Assembly: GCA_964508195.1 (NCBI GenBank)
Contig: CAZDSH010000028.1
Coordinates: forward strand, 1 to 18,595
Length of the DNA stretch: 18,595 nucleotides
Origin: JAAYEV01 sp964508195
GTDB lineage: Bacteria; Bacillota; Clostridia; Ch29
Reading direction: 5' to 3'
Shown piece by piece: positions 7,497 through 15,155 of the stretch. The first letter of the stretch is position 1, and each line of letters opens with the position of its first letter. The notes beneath the pieces are model-generated. The model saw only the letters and a list, made by a program, of their open reading frames with translations, had not been told where the DNA came from and did not search any database. The position numbers were made by a program, and so were the translations under genes.

Positions 7497-8393
7497 TTAT
7501 TTTGCAAGCAAAACTGCAAGGGCTATAGAATTCAATTTCGCTTCATCGTCATCAGCCCTTGAAGTAACTATTATAGGCACCTTAGCCCCTACTACCAATC
7601 CGGTACATTTTGCCCTGGTAAAGTACACTAAGGATTTATATAATATGTTACCCGCTTCTATGTCCGGCATTATTAAAATATCTGCATTACCCGCTACGGG
7701 ATGTTCTATACCCTTATGCTTTGCCGCCTCCATTGACACCGCGTTATCTAACGCAAAGGGCCCCCCTACGGTACAGCCTTTAATGCGTCCATCCTCGTTC
7801 ATTTTAGTGAGTTCAGCAGCGTCTATGGTGGCAGGCATCTTTGGATTTACCTTTTCCACGGCACAAAGTACCGCAACTTTGGGATTATCATTATCTAAGG
7901 CCTTGGCAAGGGCCACGGCATTTTCTATTATCTGTACCTTCTGTGAGACATCCGGGGCTATATTCATACCTGCATCGCTTATTATAAACAATTTATCGTA
8001 GCCCTTTACCTCAACGACGGCTACATGGCTTAACACATTGTCGCCCCTTAGGGAATGTTCAGAGAGCACAGCCCTTAGTATAACCGATGTATCTATGATG
8101 CCCTTCATTATCACATCGGCTCTGCCGTCCTTTATAAGCTCTACGACTTTTGTACAAGCCTTTATCTTATCTGGTTCGTCGATTATCTCGAACTCGTCTA
8201 CGTCTATACCCTGTTGTGAAGCGATGTCCCGTATCTGTTTTTCATCCCCTACCAATATAGCCTTTGCAATACCTGCATCCCTCGCCTCGTTTATAGCCAT
8301 CAATACTTCCGCATCCTGGGCGACGGCCACAGCGACGACACGTGGGGCCTTTTTCTGCGCAGTTTTAATTATCTCGTCAAAGGACTTAATCAA
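7497..8393 (-). CDS. ptb: Phosphate butyryltransferase
   Basis: Converts butyryl-CoA or branched acyl-CoA plus phosphate to acyl-phosphate plus CoA. The 298-residue protein has the Pta/Ptb fold signatures: an N-terminal FDEIIKTAQ with an AVAVAQDAEVLMA stretch, MKGIIDTSVILRAVL, SDAGMNIAPD, GCTVGGPFALDNAVS and the C-terminal GNADILIMPDIEAGN segment. Translation starts at TTG (8393-8391), with GAGGTG 8 bases upstream. It overlaps the TGA of the preceding butyrate kinase as TTGA, so translation is coupled. Its position between two butyrate kinases indicates one acyl-phosphate pathway. In Bacillus, ptb and buk belong to the bkd branched-chain operon under a sigma-54 activator, and the same logic is seen here with a ferredoxin-linked oxidoreductase replacing the dehydrogenase complex. 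Confidence 0.96.
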   Translation of the reverse strand: MIKSFDEIIKTAQKKAPRVVAVAVAQDAEVLMAINEARDAGIAKAILVGDEKQIRDIASQQGIDVDEFEIIDEPDKIKACTKVVELIKDGRADVIMKGIIDTSVILRAVLSEHSLRGDNVLSHVAVVEVKGYDKLFIISDAGMNIAPDVSQKVQIIENAVALAKALDNDNPKVAVLCAVEKVNPKMPATIDAAELTKMNEDGRIKGCTVGGPFALDNAVSMEAAKHKGIEHPVAGNADILIMPDIEAGNILYKSLVYFTRAKCTGLVVGAKVPIIVTSRADDDEAKLNSIALAVLLAK

Positions 8394-9481
8394 AACTTAT
8401 TCACCTCTTCCTCATAAATCTTTGCACGTTCCGTACCGGATAGCACCCTGTAGGCACCCTCCGCGAGGGAGCGCATTTCGTCCTCTCCGGCATACACCTT
8501 TACCGGGGCCATAAAATCTACCCTGTTTATAATGATATCCATAAGCCTTTTTGAATGGGCCAGCCCGCCGGTTAAAATTATATAATCTATGTTCCCCTTT
8601 AACACCGTTGCCATGGCACCTATTTCCTTGGCGATCTGGTATCCCATGGCTTCTAAAATAAATTTCGCTTTGTCGTCACCTTTTTCGATCATATCCTCGA
8701 TTTCCCTTGCATCGTTAGTGCCGAGGTATCCGGCAAAGCCCGCCTTTCCTATTAATTTTTTCTTTAGCTCAGCCTTAGTGTACTTCCCCGAATAGGCCAT
8801 TTTAATTAGTTCCCCTGTGGGTATTACGCCGCTTCGTTCCGGCGAAAAGGGACCGCCATCGTTAGCACCGCTTACATCAATGATCCTGCCTCCCTTAAGG
8901 GGAGCTACAGATATGCCGCCGCCTAAATGACCTACTATGAGCTGCAACTGTTCCAGGGGTTTATGCGCTTCCTTCGCAAGCCTATGGGCCACTGCCTTTG
9001 TATTTAGCGCATGTCCTAAGGTTCTTCTGGGCAATTCAGGGATACCTGATATCCTGGCAATATCCTCGAACTCATCTACGGAAACGGGATCGACAATAAA
9101 GGCCGGTATGCCTATCCTATCCGCGACACCCTTCGCTAACATGGCCCCAAGATTCGAGGCATGTTCACCCTTAACCGCGCCTTTAAGGTCCTCGATCATT
9201 TTAGGCGTAATGCTGTAGGTGCCGCCGGGTATCGGCCTTAAAAGCCCGCCCCTGCCGGCAACGGCCCTAAGGGTCCTAGGTTCGGTGCCGGCATCTTTAA
9301 GCCAGCCAAGCACAATTTTTAACCTGTATTCGTATTGATCCGCTACCCGTCCGAAGGCGTCTAGCTCCTCCACTGAATGGGAAAGATTTTTTTGGTTTAC
9401 GTTTTGTCTTTCGTTAAAGAGTGCTACTTTAGTGGAGGTTGAACCTGGATTTATTGCTAGAACGTAGCTATCAGTCTTCAT
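8390..9481 (-). CDS. buk: Butyrate kinase (first gene of the sigma-54 operon)
   Basis: 363-residue acyl-phosphate kinase with LAINPGSTSTK, GRGGLLRPIPGGTY, VDPVSVDEFEDIARISG, HLGGGISVA, GGPFSPERSGVIPTG and ILTGGLAHSKRL motifs of the butyrate kinase family. The ATG at 9481 follows AAGGAGGG at good spacing. It is the promoter-proximal gene, about 33 bases from the predicted sigma-54 transcription start, and overlaps ptb by 4 bases. Together with ptb it gives substrate-level phosphorylation from acyl-CoA. The similarity to the second copy is clear but far from identical, so this is an old duplication or two separate acquisitions. Confidence 0.95.
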   Translation of the reverse strand: MKTDSYVLAINPGSTSTKVALFNERQNVNQKNLSHSVEELDAFGRVADQYEYRLKIVLGWLKDAGTEPRTLRAVAGRGGLLRPIPGGTYSITPKMIEDLKGAVKGEHASNLGAMLAKGVADRIGIPAFIVDPVSVDEFEDIARISGIPELPRRTLGHALNTKAVAHRLAKEAHKPLEQLQLIVGHLGGGISVAPLKGGRIIDVSGANDGGPFSPERSGVIPTGELIKMAYSGKYTKAELKKKLIGKAGFAGYLGTNDAREIEDMIEKGDDKAKFILEAMGYQIAKEIGAMATVLKGNIDYIILTGGLAHSKRLMDIIINRVDFMAPVKVYAGEDEMRSLAEGAYRVLSGTERAKIYEEEVNKF

Positions 9482-9524
9482 TCTTTCCCTCCTTCTTAAG
9501 TCCTCTTACATACTGTTATAAACT

Positions 9525-9540
9525 TGCAACTTTCATACCA
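9525..9540 (-). promoter_or_regulatory. Sigma-54 (-24/-12) promoter of the buk-ptb-buk-vor operon
   Basis: On the minus strand the sequence reads TGGTATGAAAGTTGCA. It has the invariant GG (-24) and GC (-12) separated by 10 bases, and matches TGGCAC-N5-TTGCA except for two positions in the first element. Transcription should begin about 12 bases further, near 9513, leaving a leader of about 33 bases before the first butyrate kinase. A sigma-54 activator gene next door and upstream palindromes support the call. Confidence 0.82.
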
Positions 9541-9620
9541 AGGCCTCCACAAATTTTGTAAGTCTGGATATTACCTACATTTATCAACGGATTTAGCCTG
9601 TAACGGCCCCTTTGCGGGCT

Positions 9621-9679
9621 AAAAAAATAAACCCGGCAATACAACATTTAGCGAAATAGCCTTTGTAATGTTGTTGCCG
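9621..9679 (-). terminator. Intrinsic terminator of the sigma-54 activator gene
   Basis: On the minus strand the stem CGGCAA-CAACATT (9679-9667) pairs with AATGTTGTATTGCCG (9649-9635), with one bulged base. An 18-base loop lies between them, and TTTATTTTTTT (9631-9621) follows the stem. It ends the cdaA-cdaR-activator transcript and lies between the enhancer sites and the sigma-54 promoter of the next operon. Confidence 0.82.
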
Positions 9680-9689
9680 TGTTTTGGGT

Positions 9690-9747
9690 TGCAATATAAT
9701 GCATGCAATTTATTGCACTGCCTTCAGTATATGTGCAGCTTATTGCA
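9690..9747. promoter_or_regulatory. Triple TGCA-N6-TGCA palindromes, probable enhancer (UAS) for the sigma-54 activator
   Basis: Three copies are seen: TGCAATATAATGCA (9690-9703), TGCAATTTATTGCA (9704-9717, directly abutting), and TGCAGCTTATTGCA (9734-9747, overlapping the activator stop codon). Centres are 14 and 30 bases apart. They lie about 175-235 bp upstream of the predicted sigma-54 transcription start, a normal distance for dimeric enhancer-binding proteins. Binding by the adjacent Fis-type HTH is inferred. Confidence 0.7.
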
Positions 9748-11470
9748 CGTTAATGCTATGCTTATTCAATTTGTAGTATAGATTCCTTATGGATATTCCC
9801 ATCCTTTTCGCAGCCTCGGTTTTATTGTTCCCCACCCTTTGCAGCATTCTTTTAATGTACTCCCGCTCGGTGTTATCGAGAACTTCTTTGAGGGGTATTG
9901 ACGTATCCACGGCATTTAAAGTACGTGCCGCATCCTTTTCGCTACGTTTACCAGCTATCCCTTCATCAATTCTAGCTAGGTGCCGTTCCCGTATAATCGT
10001 ATCGTTAAACCTCATATTTATAATGGCCCGACCTATAAAATTTTCTAACTCCCTAATGTTGCCCGGCCAGTCATATTCTAAAAGTTTGTGCTGTACAGCT
10101 ATGGACATATCCTGTATACTCCTGCCGTAATCCTGGTTGAAGCGCCTTACTATATGCAGGGCTAAACTGTATATATCTTCTTTTCTATCCCTAAGGGGCG
10201 GTATTCTAATGGGAATAACATTAAGCCGATAGAACAAATCCTCCCTAAACCTTCCCTTTTGCATCGCTTGCTCCAGATCTATATTCGTAGCGGAGATAAT
10301 GCGCACATCCACCGGGATAGAGTTCGTGCCCCCTACCCTTATTATTTCCCTCTCCTGTATCACCCGTAACAGCTTTGCCTGGGTCCCGGAATTTATCTCC
10401 CCTATCTCATCGAGGAATATAGTACCGCCGCTGGCTACTTCAAAAAGTCCTTTCTTGCCCCCCTTTTTTGCCCCGGTAAAGGCCCCTTCCTCATACCCGA
10501 ATAGCTCGGATTCCAAAAGGGACTCCGATAAAGCTGCACAATTAACCCGGACAAATTGGCTGAATTTCCTTCTGCTGGCGTTGTGTATAGCATGGGCAAA
10601 CAATTCCTTGCCGGTACCGCTTTCACCTTGCAACAATACCGTTGCCGGCGTCTGGGCTGCCTTTTTAGCTTTATTTATTACTTCCTGCATTTTAGGATTT
10701 ATGCTTACAATATCATCAAAGGTGTACTTTGCCTCTAGCTTCCTTATTATCTGTTTTGCCTGATCAAGCTCCTCGGTCAGTTTTTTTATTTCCGAGATAT
10801 CATGTATAACGCCTACGCTGCCGCGGAGCTCGCCGTCTACTACTATAGGCGCCGCGTTTACGATCACTTCTTTTCTAGAGGGTCCTACCTTAAGCCAGGC
10901 GTTATTCACCGGTTTTCTAGTCTTTAATACCTTAAGATGTATGCTTTCACCCTCGGCAATATCCACCGTCGCGGGTTTCCCTATGACGTCTTTGCCGGAT
11001 AACCCCGTGATCCTCGTATAGGCGGGGTTTATCATAACGCCTATGCCCTTTTGATCGACCACCGATATGGCGTCCTGGGTTGATTGGAAAATAGCCTCTA
11101 GCATGCCCTGTATTTCCTTAAGATTTGTAATCTGTTCAGCGAGCTGCCTTATCTCGCTTATATCCCTAAATACTGCAACGGCCCCTATGACATCCCCCCC
11201 TTCGTCCCGTACCGGCATCCGATTTGTTATTATCCTCGTATTATGCAGCGGCTGTTCCCTGTTAAGCTCCGCTTCGCCGGTCCTTAGGACATAGGGTAAC
11301 CGTGAATTCTCTACTACATCTAAGACATTTTTGCCCAAGGCATCATCCATCTTTACTCCGATAAGCCTTTCTGCAGCTTTGTTAAAAATCGTAATAAGCC
11401 CTTTTTTGTCCACTGCAATCATAGCATCATGGGTGGAGTTCAATATTACATCCAGCTCCCTATTTAGCAT
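9740..11470 (-). CDS. Sigma-54-dependent transcriptional activator with two PAS domains (BkdR-like)
   Basis: 576-residue bacterial enhancer-binding protein. It has PAS 1 (about 5-105), a short helical linker, PAS 2 (about 122-228), a second helical linker (about 228-250), an AAA+ domain (about 250-490) and a C-terminal Fis-type HTH (about 535-572). The AAA+ core has Walker A GESGTGKE (282-289), the sigma-54-contacting loop GAFTGA (329-334), Walker B GGTIFLDE (348-355) and WPGNIRELENF. The HTH reads NNKTEAAKRMGISIRNLYYKL. The ATG follows AGGGGGG and lies 10 bases after the cdaR stop. The likely target is the buk-ptb-vor operon, whose sigma-54 promoter is directly downstream, as for BkdR in Bacillus. 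No receiver domain is present, so activity is probably set by a ligand in a PAS domain. Confidence 0.95.
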   Translation of the reverse strand: MLNRELDVILNSTHDAMIAVDKKGLITIFNKAAERLIGVKMDDALGKNVLDVVENSRLPYVLRTGEAELNREQPLHNTRIITNRMPVRDEGGDVIGAVAVFRDISEIRQLAEQITNLKEIQGMLEAIFQSTQDAISVVDQKGIGVMINPAYTRITGLSGKDVIGKPATVDIAEGESIHLKVLKTRKPVNNAWLKVGPSRKEVIVNAAPIVVDGELRGSVGVIHDISEIKKLTEELDQAKQIIRKLEAKYTFDDIVSINPKMQEVINKAKKAAQTPATVLLQGESGTGKELFAHAIHNASRRKFSQFVRVNCAALSESLLESELFGYEEGAFTGAKKGGKKGLFEVASGGTIFLDEIGEINSGTQAKLLRVIQEREIIRVGGTNSIPVDVRIISATNIDLEQAMQKGRFREDLFYRLNVIPIRIPPLRDRKEDIYSLALHIVRRFNQDYGRSIQDMSIAVQHKLLEYDWPGNIRELENFIGRAIINMRFNDTIIRERHLARIDEGIAGKRSEKDAARTLNAVDTSIPLKEVLDNTEREYIKRMLQRVGNNKTEAAKRMGISIRNLYYKLNKHSINVQ

Positions 11471-11480
11471 CCTTACCCCC

Positions 11481-12719
11481 CTAACGTCTTAGCTCTTCAC
11501 CTTCGTCCGCATCAACTAATTCTATCTCAATCTGCGAAGGTGTAATGCTTATAAGTTCTATACCCTCGGGCAAGTCTATTCCAAGCTGTAGAATATGCTT
11601 TCCGGCCTTTAAGCCTTCTAGAGAAGCCTTTGCGAAAATATTACCCACAGCTAACCCGCCTATTGCGCTTTCCTTGCCACGTACAGCGACGGTAACCGTT
11701 GGTATCGCTCCCTCGTCAGCAAACCTTAACCCCTCGCCTAAACCTATAAAGTTGATTCTGTCCGCTACAATATCCCTTTTTATGATCTTTTCGCCGCTGA
11801 CATAGACCATTACCGAAGTTGTATTGTCCACCGCTGCGACGCCCTCGGGCATTATAAGGGCGACATTAAAGCTCGTGTTGTGCTCAACATCGGCCAATGA
11901 TAGGGGTTCCGTTTTTATAGAATTGATCCCCTGGAGTACCGATTTATCCCCGTATATCATAAGGTTATTTCTATCAAGGTATATATCGGTTATTTGCCAT
12001 CCCTCGGAGGGTTTCTCACCGATAACCGGCTCTATGTCAACTTTTTTTGTTTTCCTTATGGGAACAGTAACCTCGACTATGTTAGGATTAAGCATAACCC
12101 CGGCGATATCATTTCCTTCGACGTCCGCCGCCCTAACCGCCAATACTTCATTGAGATCCTCCGTAGCGTTGTCAAGTTTTAAAAACGCCGTCGTTACCTT
12201 TACACTACCTAGTAGGCTTTCGGGTCCGTTTACTAATACCTCGCCGGGGGTTATAATAGGGGCTAATGCGGTATATCCCGGCATGGGGCCGCCTTTGGTA
12301 GATACCGTAACCGGTATCTGGGCACTAGCTATGTGTTCCATATCCACTTTTATGCTCTTAGGGCTAAAATCCACAAGCTGCACATTCGTAGGCAAACCCC
12401 TTATCTCAATAGGTACGTTGTTTACACCCTTTTTAGTATGCCCCCGTAGGTCCGCCTCGGCAATTATTCCGCCGGCCTTTATCTCCGTTAACACGCTGCG
12501 TTTACCCTGTATATTGACCTCGATTTTATGCTGTTGGGGATCCTTTATAGTGAGCCCCGAAGAAACTACGGCCTCCGTATTGATGAGTTCAACCGGGACA
12601 TCTTTTATATTTTTAGGCTCCATCGGATCCTGGTCGCCGGCGACATATAGCCAAAGGGCTACAGCAAATAGTATAGATATTATCCGCGTATTTGTTTTTT
12701 TATTTGTCATCCTGGACAT
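11481..12719 (-). CDS. cdaR: CdaR, YbbR-repeat regulator of the diadenylate cyclase
   Basis: Membrane-anchored extracytoplasmic protein that binds and modulates CdaA. The N-terminus is short and basic (MSRMTNKKTNTR), followed by one transmembrane helix ISILFAVALWLYVAG (about 13-28). The rest is about four YbbR repeats of 80-95 residues (roughly 35-125, 125-215, 215-310, 310-405). They show recurring patterns such as VPVELIN, IPVTVSTKG, VTVPI and VEVTVPIRKTK, and an acidic tail. Length is 412 residues. The ATG at 12719 overlaps the end of cdaA by 20 bases and has GGAGGG six bases upstream, so the two are translationally coupled. Its stop is 10 bases from the sigma-54 activator start. Confidence 0.93.
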   Translation of the reverse strand: MSRMTNKKTNTRIISILFAVALWLYVAGDQDPMEPKNIKDVPVELINTEAVVSSGLTIKDPQQHKIEVNIQGKRSVLTEIKAGGIIAEADLRGHTKKGVNNVPIEIRGLPTNVQLVDFSPKSIKVDMEHIASAQIPVTVSTKGGPMPGYTALAPIITPGEVLVNGPESLLGSVKVTTAFLKLDNATEDLNEVLAVRAADVEGNDIAGVMLNPNIVEVTVPIRKTKKVDIEPVIGEKPSEGWQITDIYLDRNNLMIYGDKSVLQGINSIKTEPLSLADVEHNTSFNVALIMPEGVAAVDNTTSVMVYVSGEKIIKRDIVADRINFIGLGEGLRFADEGAIPTVTVAVRGKESAIGGLAVGNIFAKASLEGLKAGKHILQLGIDLPEGIELISITPSQIEIELVDADEGEELRR

Positions 12720-13539
12720 CCTTTACCCTCCATTTCAAAATGCCGCGGTATCTGTTCTCCTGGGGTCTACAATGGTTTGTTAACATTTCCTTTAACATTT
12801 TAGCATCAAGGTATCTCGATAATCTGCCCTCCTTCGCGGTAGAAATTACGCCCGTTTCTTCAGAAACAATAATCACTATCGCATCGGAGATCTCGGATAT
12901 TCCAAGCCCCGCTCTATGCCGTGTGCCCAGTTCCTTGCTAAGGCTTTGATTCTCCGTTAAGGGTAGCAGGCATCCTGCCGAGGCTATCCTTCTATCCTTT
13001 ATTATTACGGCCCCGTCGTGTAAGGGGGTATTAATTGCAAATATGGTCTGCAATAGCTGCGATGATAATGCGGCATCTACAGTTATCCCTGTTTCCGTTA
13101 TTTCCCCGATCCCCGTCTCCCTTTCAATTACTATAAGCGCCCCGACCTTTTCCTTAGCAAAAACCTGTACCGCAGCCGTTATCTCGTCTATAAGCTTTTT
13201 GGTCTCTTTATCAAGGGCTCCGTTTAAAGGGTTGCCTAGTATTATACCGCCGCGGCCTAAAAACTCTAGCGCCCTCCGTAGCTCAGGCTGGAACACTATA
13301 AGCAACGCGATAACGCCTACGGTCATCGTATTTCGTAGAAGCCAGTTCACGGTATATAGCCTAAAAAACCCGCTAGCCCAAGTAGCAAACACCAACACGA
13401 ATATGCCCTTTATAAGCTGTTCCGCTCTGGTTTCCCGAATGAGCATAAAAATCTTATAAACGACGTAGGCGATAACCGTCATATCTATAATATCCCTAAG
13501 GGTTATACTCATTAATATATCTTTTAGCTGGATTGCCAT
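12700..13539 (-). CDS. cdaA: Diadenylate cyclase CdaA
   Basis: Membrane enzyme that makes cyclic di-AMP from two ATP. The N-terminal third has three hydrophobic helices (about residues 17-33, 43-58 and 70-84). The DAC domain follows, with catalytic DGA (175-177, in PLHDGAVII) and RHR (207-209, in GTRHRAGLG) both intact. Length from the ATG at 13539 is 279 residues, normal for CdaA. That ATG follows GGGGTGG at good spacing and is preferred to a GTG nine bases upstream. It is the first gene of cdaA-cdaR-activator. The usual third partner, glmM, whose product inhibits CdaA in Firmicutes studied, is at the other end of the window on the opposite strand. Confidence 0.96.
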   Translation of the reverse strand: MAIQLKDILMSITLRDIIDMTVIAYVVYKIFMLIRETRAEQLIKGIFVLVFATWASGFFRLYTVNWLLRNTMTVGVIALLIVFQPELRRALEFLGRGGIILGNPLNGALDKETKKLIDEITAAVQVFAKEKVGALIVIERETGIGEITETGITVDAALSSQLLQTIFAINTPLHDGAVIIKDRRIASAGCLLPLTENQSLSKELGTRHRAGLGISEISDAIVIIVSEETGVISTAKEGRLSRYLDAKMLKEMLTNHCRPQENRYRGILKWRVKDVQDDK

Positions 13540-13770
13540 TTTACCCACCCCAAATATTATGAAAAACTTTGCATAGTATAATTTCGATAATTGTATACCC
13601 TTCTCCTTCTTTTAATTATACAACAAATATAATTTTTTAATCAGCTATAAAGGGCATTATTGCCATAGAACATTTTAATTATTACATAATAAACTGTGTT
13701 ACAATATCGTAGAGGGGATAAAGCATAACTATCCATCCCCATATTTATATCAATACTGGAGGCGTAAAGT

Positions 13771-14310
13771 ATGAAAAAAAGTACAATCATCGTATTAACG
13801 GTAGCCATAATCCTTCTAATGGTAGGATGCGGTTTATTATCCAGGGACGGTGACCATAGAAAAGACGCCGTACCCCCCGGCCCCGGTGAAGAAAACATTA
13901 AACTTACTCTATACTTCGCCAATGATGAATATATCCAAACCGGGGATGCAAACCTCGATGTACTCCTTGTAGAGGAAAGGGAGGTAACGCTAGGTGACCA
14001 AACCTCTGCTGAGGCAGCGATGCGAGAGCTCATGAAAGGTCCCAACCACGGGGGCATGTCCATAGTCATCCCTGAAAGGATAAGCCTAAAAAGCGTTGAA
14101 GTAGCGGATAATATCGCCTATGTGAATTTCTCCGGCGAAGGTCTATGGGGCGGCTCCCTTGAGGAGGGTATACTCGTTTCATCGACGGTAATGACATTAA
14201 CGGAGTTAGAAGATATAGAGGCGGTACAGTTTTTAGTAGATGGTAAAAAGGCCGAATCCCTTATGGGGCATATATCCGCCATGGAACCAATATCCAGGGA
14301 TGACGATTAG
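13771..14310 (+). CDS. GerMN-domain spore lipoprotein
   Basis: 179-residue exported protein. MKKSTIIVLTVAIILLMVGC is a lipoprotein signal ending in Cys20. After a Pro/Gly-rich linker, one GerMN domain covers about residues 40-165, with typical phrases LTLYFANDEY, TSAEAAMRELMKGP, LKSVEVADNIAYVNFS and VQFLVDGKKAESLMGH. GerM in Bacillus carries two such domains and is needed for sporulation and germination. This single-domain form is common in Clostridia and in related envelope proteins. The start ATG follows CTGGAGG at 7 bases. It is transcribed divergently from cdaA with about 230 bases between. No strong sigma-A promoter is evident, which would suit a sporulation sigma factor, but I cannot assign one. 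Confidence 0.88.
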   Translation: MKKSTIIVLTVAIILLMVGCGLLSRDGDHRKDAVPPGPGEENIKLTLYFANDEYIQTGDANLDVLLVEEREVTLGDQTSAEAAMRELMKGPNHGGMSIVIPERISLKSVEVADNIAYVNFSGEGLWGGSLEEGILVSSTVMTLTELEDIEAVQFLVDGKKAESLMGHISAMEPISRDDD

Positions 14311-14324
14311 ACCTTTTAAATTGT

Positions 14325-14352
14325 GGGCCGAATTCCCCTGTTCGGTCCTTTA
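14325..14352 (+). terminator. Terminator after the GerMN gene
   Basis: GGGCCGAA (14325-14332) pairs with TTCGGTCC (14341-14348) over an 8-base loop, followed by TTTATTATT. The stem is short with one G-T pair, and the T-rich tail runs into the stop codon of the converging L,D-transpeptidase gene. It is plausible for the plus strand and poor for the minus strand. Confidence 0.6.
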
Positions 14353-15072
14353 TTATTCCATCATTATTATATCCATTGCCCTGTAGGTATCGTAATATAT
14401 AGTCTTGTTTTTAGGCAAGCCCCTATCGGCCTGGAAACGATACAGGGCCTCCTCCATGCCGGGGCCATATATACCGTCTACGGAACCTTTATAATATCCT
14501 AAAAGCTTTAACCGTCTCTGTACCTCTACTACGTCAATACCCTTATGCCCGGGCTCTAGATTCCTAGCACCATTGCCGAAGGGACCAAAAACTCCGCCGT
14601 ATATATAGACCGGTGTCCCATGTTTCACATAGGTAAACAGGTCCTCCACGTCCCTATTATACATCCTTATACAGCCGTGGGAGGCGTTGTACCCGATGCT
14701 AGAGGGTTTGTTAGTGCCATGTATACCGTAAATGCCCCAGGGCACGTCTATGCCCATCCAGCGGCTTCCGAAACCGCCGCCCCATCTTGCCTTATTTATA
14801 ACTTGCCATCGGCCTATAGGTGTCGGTGTAGAACGGGCCCCGGTAGCTACGGGATATTTTTTGATCAGTTTATTGCCATCTAAAAGATAGAGGGACTTTT
14901 CGTCTATATCGATGAGTATTTGTATGTTGTCATATTCGGGGTTATCCAACATATAACCCTTTTCCCAGACTTGATAGTCCTCTAGCCCCCTTGACGAGGG
15001 GCCCTTATCACAACCGTAACAAAAACACGCCAGTATAAATATTGAAATAAATATAATCGCTTTTTTCACCAT
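14353..15072 (-). CDS. L,D-transpeptidase (YkuD) with C-terminal peptidoglycan-binding domain
   Basis: Cell-wall enzyme that forms or alters L,D cross-links. An N-terminal hydrophobic segment (about 4-20) ends in cysteines (Cys16, Cys18, Cys21). No canonical lipobox is present, so it is either a lipoprotein or membrane-anchored. The YkuD domain spans about 48-157, with GIHGT (His118) and the catalytic SHGCIRM motif (His132, Cys134, Arg136) intact. A PG_binding_1 domain lies at about 180-236 (VVEVQRRLKLLGYYKGSVDGIYGPGMEEAL). The 239 residues are complete. The ATG has GGGGAGG 10 bases upstream, and that SD sits in the arm of a long hairpin. It may act in spore or vegetative wall, and neighbours favour spore-related work. 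Confidence 0.93.
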   Translation of the reverse strand: MVKKAIIFISIFILACFCYGCDKGPSSRGLEDYQVWEKGYMLDNPEYDNIQILIDIDEKSLYLLDGNKLIKKYPVATGARSTPTPIGRWQVINKARWGGGFGSRWMGIDVPWGIYGIHGTNKPSSIGYNASHGCIRMYNRDVEDLFTYVKHGTPVYIYGGVFGPFGNGARNLEPGHKGIDVVEVQRRLKLLGYYKGSVDGIYGPGMEEALYRFQADRGLPKNKTIYYDTYRAMDIIMME

Positions 15073-15085
15073 ATAATAAAGGCCT

Positions 15086-15117
15086 CCCCTACTCTATATA
15101 ATTATATGGAGCAGGGG
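15086..15117. promoter_or_regulatory. Long imperfect inverted repeat just upstream of the L,D-transpeptidase start
   Basis: CCCCTACTCTATATAA (15086-15101) pairs with TTATATGGAGCAGGGG (15102-15117) with one mismatch and one wobble, giving a stem of about 14-16 bp with almost no loop. In the minus-strand RNA the 3' arm contains AGGGG of the SD, followed by AGG. It could sequester the ribosome site, bind a protein as DNA, or end the radical SAM transcript, although no good T-run follows. Confidence 0.5.
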
Positions 15118-15155
15118 AAAGTTTTAATACCATATCTATATAGCTATGATCCCTT

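Noticed and set aside
6399..9481. Recent tandem duplication of butyrate kinase as an assembly artefact or repeat.
   Set aside because: The two proteins share family motifs but differ at many positions, and ptb lies between them. No long near-identical DNA stretch is seen.
13549..13770. Divergent sigma-A promoters between cdaA and the GerMN gene (for example TATAAT and TACAAT boxes).
   Set aside because: -10-like boxes exist but no -35 of reasonable quality at 16-18 bases. The region is AT-rich, so such boxes are expected by chance.
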